Positions 7,539 to 11,092 of a DNA stretch of 11,092 nt are shown piece after piece (position 1 is the first letter of the stretch; the number at the start of each line of letters is the position of its first letter). The notes below the pieces were generated by a model. That model was not told the DNA's origin. It did no database searches and saw only the letters and a list, made by a program, of their open reading frames with translations. Source of the DNA: Holophagaceae bacterium (GTDB taxonomy: Bacteria; Acidobacteriota; Holophagae; Holophagales; Holophagaceae); contig PMJK01000092.1 of assembly GCA_003158505.1 (NCBI GenBank), positions 11,178 to 22,269 of the forward strand, read 5' to 3'. Both the position numbers and the translations under genes were made by a program.

Positions 7539-9175
7539 GGGACTTGTCCCCTGCTGGTGAAGACACCAGAAATCTGCGTCCCGCAGTGACCACAGGTTCC
7601 GTCTTCCTGGAGGTTCAGGTCCAGCAACCGGTATCCGTCGCGCTGGATCACGGCCCGGCCACAGCCGGGACAGCGGGTTGTCCCACCCTCCAGGTCACGG
7701 ACATTTCCTGTGTAGACGTAATGCAGGCCCGCCTCGCGGGCGAGATCCCGGGCCCTGATGAGGGTGCTCCGTGGGGTGGGCGGCAGGTCCAGCATCCGAT
7801 GGTCCGGGTGGAAGGCGCTGAAGTGCAGGGGCACCTCGACGCCGAGGTCGGAGGCGATCCAGTGGGTGAGCCTCCGGATCTCGTCGTCCGAATCGTTCAG
7901 GCCGGGAATGAGGAGGCAAGTGATCTCCGTCCATACCTTCGTCTCGTGGACCAGGTAGCGCAGGGTGTCGAGGACCGGCTCCAGGGAGCCGCCCACCACG
8001 CGCCTGTAGAAATAGTCGCTGAAGGCTTTCAGATCCACGTTCACCGCGTCCAGGTGCGTGAAGAAATCCCGGCGGGCCGCGTCCTCCAGGTAGCCCGCCG
8101 TCACCGCCACGGTGGCGATCCCCTGCGCATGGCAGGCCTCGGCCACGTCCGAGACGAACTCGAGGGAAGTGGCCGGCTCGTTGTAGGTGAAGGCGACACT
8201 GCGGCAGCCCTGGTGGCGAGCGCGCTCGGCGATGGCCTCGGGGGTGGCCCGGTCGCGGAGGAGGCCCAGGTCGCGGGAGCGGGAGAGATTCCAGTTCTGG
8301 CAGAAGCGGCAGGAGAGATTGCAGCCCACGGTCCCGAAGGAAAGCACCGCGGAGCCCGGGAAGAAATGGTTGAGCGGCTTCTTCTCGATGGGGTCGACGC
8401 AGAAGCCGCTGGTTCGGCCATAAGTGGTGAGAACCATGCGGTCCCCGATCCGCTGCCGCACGACGCAGCGGCCCTGCTGTCCCTCGCGCAGGGCGCAGCG
8501 GTGGGGACAGACATTGCAGCGGAAGCGACCGTCCTCGAGCCGTTGCCAGTGGCGCGCGGGATAGAGGAAGCCCGCCTCGTCCGGCACATGCGGAGGCTCT
8601 TCACGCCAGGCATCCACGGTGAAGGTCCAGGCCCTGATCCGCGGGGACCAGAAGGTGGTGGGCCACCCGGCCTTCCGCTTGAGGGCCGCGAGGAAGGCGC
8701 GGGGTTCCGGTAGCTCCGTCCAGACCTGGGGCAGGAAGACTGCCCTCTGTCCCTCGAGATCCAGGACCAAGCCATCCCCTCCGGGCTGGAGCTGCCGGAG
8801 GAGGTCCCCTTCATCTGTGCAGGCGATGGGTTGCAGCGGGGAGAGCAGGGACACTTCCACGGTGAGTCGGGGCAATTCCTCCCGCCGCAGGGGGTCGAAA
8901 CGGGCGTCCTCGAAGGCGGCGGCCTGGGCGTTGTGGATGATGCCTTCGACCTGGGAGGCTGGCGGCGCCAGGCTACCCACACAGCCACGCAGCTTCCCAT
9001 CCAGGGTGAGGGTCACGAAGGAGGCCCTCGGATTGTCGAAGTCGGGCGCGCTGCTCCGCTCACAGGCGAGCCCACCCAGGGCTTCCACGATGGCCTCCCG
9101 GGCCAGCCGCGCCAGGGATTGCCCATCCCGCTCAGGGATGGCCGCTGCCTGTTTCGAAGAATGCAAAGGCTCCAT
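7523..9175 (-). CDS. amrS: AMMECR1-radical SAM fusion protein (AmmeMemoRadiSam components A and S)
   Basis: A 550-residue fusion of two parts that are usually separate genes. Residues about 14-195 are an AMMECR1 domain (AmmeMemoRadiSam protein A), with the hallmark LRGCVGSL at 62-69 and VFLPQVW followed by LKRKAGWP. Residues about 196-550 are the AmmeMemoRadiSam radical SAM enzyme. This part has an N-terminal cysteine group CNVCPHRC (220-227) with C237. Next is the [4Fe-4S]/SAM motif CNLSCRFC (C285, C289, C292), then a TYNEPATS stretch, VNVDLKAF and a closing zinc-ribbon-like CPGC (502-505) with CGHC (528-531). The enzyme should cleave S-adenosylmethionine to a 5'-deoxyadenosyl radical; the substrate and product of this system are not known to me. 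The start at 9175 is supported by a strong ribosome site inside the Memo gene; the frame stays open 60 codons further upstream without homology. The gene overlaps the Memo gene by 44 bases. A tail of 11 residues follows the usual family end (GTQISGVF). Confidence 0.95.
   Translation of the reverse strand: MEPLHSSKQAAAIPERDGQSLARLAREAIVEALGGLACERSSAPDFDNPRASFVTLTLDGKLRGCVGSLAPPASQVEGIIHNAQAAAFEDARFDPLRREELPRLTVEVSLLSPLQPIACTDEGDLLRQLQPGGDGLVLDLEGQRAVFLPQVWTELPEPRAFLAALKRKAGWPTTFWSPRIRAWTFTVDAWREEPPHVPDEAGFLYPARHWQRLEDGRFRCNVCPHRCALREGQQGRCVVRQRIGDRMVLTTYGRTSGFCVDPIEKKPLNHFFPGSAVLSFGTVGCNLSCRFCQNWNLSRSRDLGLLRDRATPEAIAERARHQGCRSVAFTYNEPATSLEFVSDVAEACHAQGIATVAVTAGYLEDAARRDFFTHLDAVNVDLKAFSDYFYRRVVGGSLEPVLDTLRYLVHETKVWTEITCLLIPGLNDSDDEIRRLTHWIASDLGVEVPLHFSAFHPDHRMLDLPPTPRSTLIRARDLAREAGLHYVYTGNVRDLEGGTTRCPGCGRAVIQRDGYRLLDLNLQEDGTCGHCGTQISGVFTSRGQVPHFTA
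7554..7569. other. Perfect 6-bp hairpin just beyond the convergent gene overlap
   Basis: CTGGTG (7554-7559) and CACCAG (7564-7569) enclose a 4-base loop, 15 bases after the stop of the plus-strand repeat protein gene and inside the 3' coding end of the minus-strand fusion gene (codons for about SGVFT). A smaller GGGA/TCCC hairpin sits at 7539-7550. No T-run follows on either strand, so a terminator role for the plus-strand transcript is only possible. Confidence 0.3.
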
Positions 9176-9932
9176 ACCCGACGACCTCCTCCTGGCCTCC
9201 GGCCGTATCACCCGAGTTCCGAAGGTCGAGAAGCAGGGGGTGCAGCCGCTTGCGTCGTGCGGCCTCCAGGAACCCGGCCACGGGGGCGGCTCCACAGGCG
9301 CACTCCCGGGGCAGGGCCGGGTCCAGCCGGAGGATCTGTCGGGCGGTCTCCTCATCCATGGCGTGGCACTCGCGGTAGGGCAGGTAGTGGGAAAGGTCCG
9401 AACTAACCACGATGACCGTTTCCGGACCGCCCCACAGGGCCTGCAGCACCTCCGCCACCTGGGAGGGCGTGGCCTCGCCCACGGCCAAGGGGACCAATTT
9501 TGCTTTCGGAGCCACCCGCTGCAGGAAGGGCAGATGCACTTCCAGGGAATGCTCGGGCCGGTGGATGGCCTCGCTGCGGCGCACCCAGGGGATCAAGGCC
9601 AGGGCCGCCAGGTCGATCTCCACGATGCCGAGCGGGGTCTCAAAAGCGTCGGATTCGGGCAGGGCCAAGCCATGAAAGGCCACGTGGTGGCTGGGACCCA
9701 GCACCACCACGCGCTCGATGGAGTCGCCTGCCCGCATCAGCCGCGCATAGCCGCTGGCGGCCACGGGTCCTGAGTAGGCGTAGCCGGCGTGGGGCACGAT
9801 CAGGGCCTTGGGCATGGGGTCTTCCGGTGGCACCGTCACCCCGGCGAGCAGGCGATCCACCTCTCGTTCCAGGAGGATGGGATCCCCCGGATAGAACCTT
9901 CCGGCAACTGAGGCTGGGCGGACCGTCAACAT
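9132..9932 (-). CDS. amrB: Memo-family protein (AmmeMemoRadiSam component B)
   Basis: A 266-residue Memo-like protein, the usual length for the family. Memo proteins share the fold of class III extradiol ring-cleaving dioxygenases, with a His/His/Cys metal-site pocket. Visible motifs are an N-terminal RPASVAGRFYPGD (5-17), VPHAGYAYSGPVAA (47-59, with H48), LGPSHHV (78-84, with H82/H83), EHSLEVHLPFL (127-137), and SSDLSHY (177-183). A late Cys group, CACGAAPV (211-218), contains the likely third pocket residue (C213, corresponding to the human Memo1 cysteine in a CG-x-x-P context). It is cytoplasmic, with no signal peptide. ATG 9932 has a good ribosome site (AAAGAGGG). Its 3' end overlaps the start of the AMMECR1-radical SAM gene by 44 bases, so the two products are very likely made together and act in the same process. 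The exact reaction is not known to me. Confidence 0.96.
   Translation of the reverse strand: MLTVRPASVAGRFYPGDPILLEREVDRLLAGVTVPPEDPMPKALIVPHAGYAYSGPVAASGYARLMRAGDSIERVVVLGPSHHVAFHGLALPESDAFETPLGIVEIDLAALALIPWVRRSEAIHRPEHSLEVHLPFLQRVAPKAKLVPLAVGEATPSQVAEVLQALWGGPETVIVVSSDLSHYLPYRECHAMDEETARQILRLDPALPRECACGAAPVAGFLEAARRKRLHPLLLDLRNSGDTAGGQEEVVGYGAFAFFETGSGHP
9184..9193 (-). promoter_or_regulatory. Ribosome binding site of the AMMECR1-radical SAM gene, inside the Memo gene
   Basis: On the minus strand AGGAGGAGGT ends 8 bases before the ATG at 9175. This strong anti-Shine-Dalgarno match lies within the last codons of the Memo gene. It decides the start of the fusion gene and supports independent initiation within the overlap. 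Confidence 0.7.
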
Positions 9933-9936
9933 GGGA

Positions 9937-9944
9937 CCCTCTTT
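9937..9944 (-). promoter_or_regulatory. Ribosome binding site of the Memo gene
   Basis: On the minus strand AAAGAGGG stands 4 bases before the ATG at 9932. It supports the start chosen for the Memo gene. No convincing -10/-35 promoter was found in the 116 bases upstream. Confidence 0.55.
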
Positions 9945-9991
9945 CGTGCAGGGGTACCATGGGTCGTAATGGGGTTATGCGCAAGCGCCGT

Positions 9992-10012
9992 GGGCAGGTT
10001 TCGCGCCTGCCC
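9992..10012 (-). terminator. Possible hairpin terminator after the 5'-nucleotidase gene
   Basis: GGGCAGG (9992-9998) and CCTGCCC (10006-10012) form a perfect, GC-rich 7-bp stem with a 7-base loop in the 116-base gap between the nucleotidase stop (10049) and the Memo start (9932). On the minus strand it is followed by ACGGCGCTTGCGC, with no T-run. It could be a weak or factor-assisted terminator, a processing site, or a leader structure for the Memo transcript. Confidence 0.35.
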
Positions 10013-10048
10013 GAGAGGTTTCAGTGGACCCGCGAATCTGGTGTGCCT

Positions 10049-11092
10049 TCAGGCCTCGATCCTGGGGTCCTGGAGCAGGTCGCCGGCGGTGATGGGGTCG
10101 TGAGGCAGGTTTCCCCGGGGTGACCGGAAGTAGGCGAAGGGCGTGGCGTGCAGGAGGTTCGACACACGGCTCGTGTAGATGTCGGCGTAGCGCTCGATCT
10201 GCCGGGTGAGGTGGCTCTTGTCGTTGCCGGCCCGGGTGAGCAAACCCCAGCGAGCATTGGTCAGTTCGCTGCCGGTCTTGGCGAGGGGGCCGATCTCCGC
10301 GTCGAGGGCCACGAGCTGGCCCCGGAGGTCATGGACCCGGGCCTCCAGCGTGGTTGCGTCGGTGCTGGCTGTGGGCCCGTAGCCCGTGTGCAGGCGCTGG
10401 AGCGCGAGGCGGGCCTGGGAGAGCCGGGCTTCCAGCGCCTCTTTCTCGCCCATCAGGGATAAGAGGCGTAGTTCCGTGGGCCGATAGGCCTCGAGGGCCG
10501 ACACCTCGGCCTCCAATTCCCGCAGCACCAGAGCCGTGCGCCAGCTCAAGGTGCGCTTGCTCACATGCACATCACCGAACATATGGTCACCCACATAGAG
10601 GATCTCATCGCCGGAGATGCCGAGATCCCGCTCCACCTGGGCGGCAGATCCGCCCAGATAGATGCCTCCCGTGTGCAGGGGACCGGCCAGGGGACGCAGC
10701 AGACCCGACTCGTCGGCCACTTCGAAGAAGGGGGCCTGCTCGGTAAAGAAGGCCGGCTTGCGGGCGCTGACGATCACCACATCAAAGAGCTGCCGCCAGG
10801 TCATGCCGCCGGGCAAGTGCCGGTCGTAGGCGTGGGCCATCATCTTCGAGCTGAAGGTCCACTCCGAATTGGTGATGAGCAGCAGCCGCTTGCCCGCGGC
10901 TTTCTGGTCCAGCAGAGTGAGGGCTGCCTCGGGGTCCTGCACCACGTAGCGCTCGGGCGCTGCCGCAATTTCCGCCTTCAGGTGGCCTTCGATGTGCTGG
11001 GCATCCACGCGCCGCCGCACATGCCGGTAGAGGCTCGCGTACTCGAAGGCGCGGGGCAGGGCGCCCCGGTCCAGCAGGTCCACGGCCTGGGC
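10049..11092 (-). CDS. HAD-IG family (IMP/GMP-type) 5'-nucleotidase, N-terminus cut by window edge
   Basis: The visible 347 residues belong to the purine 5'-nucleotidase branch (cN-II-like) of the HAD superfamily, cytosolic enzymes that dephosphorylate IMP, GMP and related nucleotides. Numbering from the right edge, HAD motif II is LLITNSEWTF (71-80), the motif III lysine lies in SARKPAFF (109-116, K112), and motif IV is LYVGDHMFGDV (165-175, with acidic D169 and D174). These are followed by SKRTLSWRTALVLRELEAEV, typical of this family. A charged helical segment (about 206-272) is probably a coiled-coil insertion. The C-terminus has SHLTRQIERYADIYTSRVSNLL and a SPRGNLPHD end, also typical. 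The frame has no stop before the edge (AQA precedes the GTG at 11083), so the catalytic motif I (DxDxT) must lie outside the window and the GTG at 11083 is not the start. It lies 116 bases upstream of the Memo gene on the same strand. Confidence 0.92.
   Translation of the reverse strand, partial: AQAVDLLDRGALPRAFEYASLYRHVRRRVDAQHIEGHLKAEIAAAPERYVVQDPEAALTLLDQKAAGKRLLLITNSEWTFSSKMMAHAYDRHLPGGMTWRQLFDVVIVSARKPAFFTEQAPFFEVADESGLLRPLAGPLHTGGIYLGGSAAQVERDLGISGDEILYVGDHMFGDVHVSKRTLSWRTALVLRELEAEVSALEAYRPTELRLLSLMGEKEALEARLSQARLALQRLHTGYGPTASTDATTLEARVHDLRGQLVALDAEIGPLAKTGSELTNARWGLLTRAGNDKSHLTRQIERYADIYTSRVSNLLHATPFAYFRSPRGNLPHDPITAGDLLQDPRIEA

Noticed and set aside
7535..9773. Two long plus-strand frames (392 and 384 codons) opposite the AMMECR1-radical SAM and Memo genes.
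   Set aside because: The minus-strand proteins match known families with intact motifs over their full length; the plus-strand translations show none.
9956..9984. Possible minus-strand promoter for the Memo gene: TTGCGC (9979-9984), 17-base spacer, CATGGT (9956-9961).
   Set aside because: Each box matches only about three of six consensus positions, which is expected by chance in a GC-rich gap.
9979..9988. GCGCAAGCGC inverted repeat.
   Set aside because: Only 4 bp with a 2-base loop, too small for a stable hairpin; no T-run and no second copy noticed.

Overview
The window is a GC-rich, gene-dense stretch of bacterial chromosome with no mobile elements, RNA genes, CRISPR arrays or gene-free stretch above about 120 bases. 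The Gram-negative-type RND efflux pump, the long GC-rich genes and the mix of housekeeping and secreted proteins would fit an Acidobacteriota (Holophagae/Geothrix-like) or deltaproteobacterial-type genome. That placement is inference from general impression; nothing here fixes the taxon.

Plus strand, left part (1-6049): the last part of an RND efflux pump inner-membrane subunit overlaps by 8 bases a nitroreductase-family flavoprotein gene. Then come mfd (transcription-repair coupling factor, complete, 1136 aa) and a four-helix membrane protein with a large soluble C-terminal region that resembles DUF2254. Gaps are under 50 bases, so these genes may be at least partly co-transcribed, although their functions are not obviously linked.

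Plus strand, middle (6138-7538): a secreted protein made of three copies of a domain of roughly 115 residues (the first longer and degenerate). The domain carries a well-conserved signature (AGGA-x-KNR, LP-x-G-x-Y, TDDSH...WN..PP.DP..YGLT). I do not recognise it as a named family.

Minus strand, right part (7523-11092), transcribed right to left: a HAD-IG family 5'-nucleotidase (N-terminus cut by the window edge), then after 116 bases a Memo-family protein, then an overlapping gene whose product fuses an AMMECR1 domain to a radical SAM enzyme. The last two genes hold all three parts of the AmmeMemoRadiSam system, a conserved set whose biochemical role is, to my knowledge, not settled. Here it is condensed to two translationally overlapping genes. 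The fused gene ends tail-to-tail inside the 3' end of the secreted repeat protein gene, overlapping it by 16 bases.

The best leads for something undescribed are the AMMECR1-radical SAM fusion, with its tightly coupled Memo gene and neighbouring nucleotidase, and the triple-repeat secreted protein. I noticed no run of T or A longer than four bases, so no canonical U-tract terminator can be called; only weak hairpins are listed.
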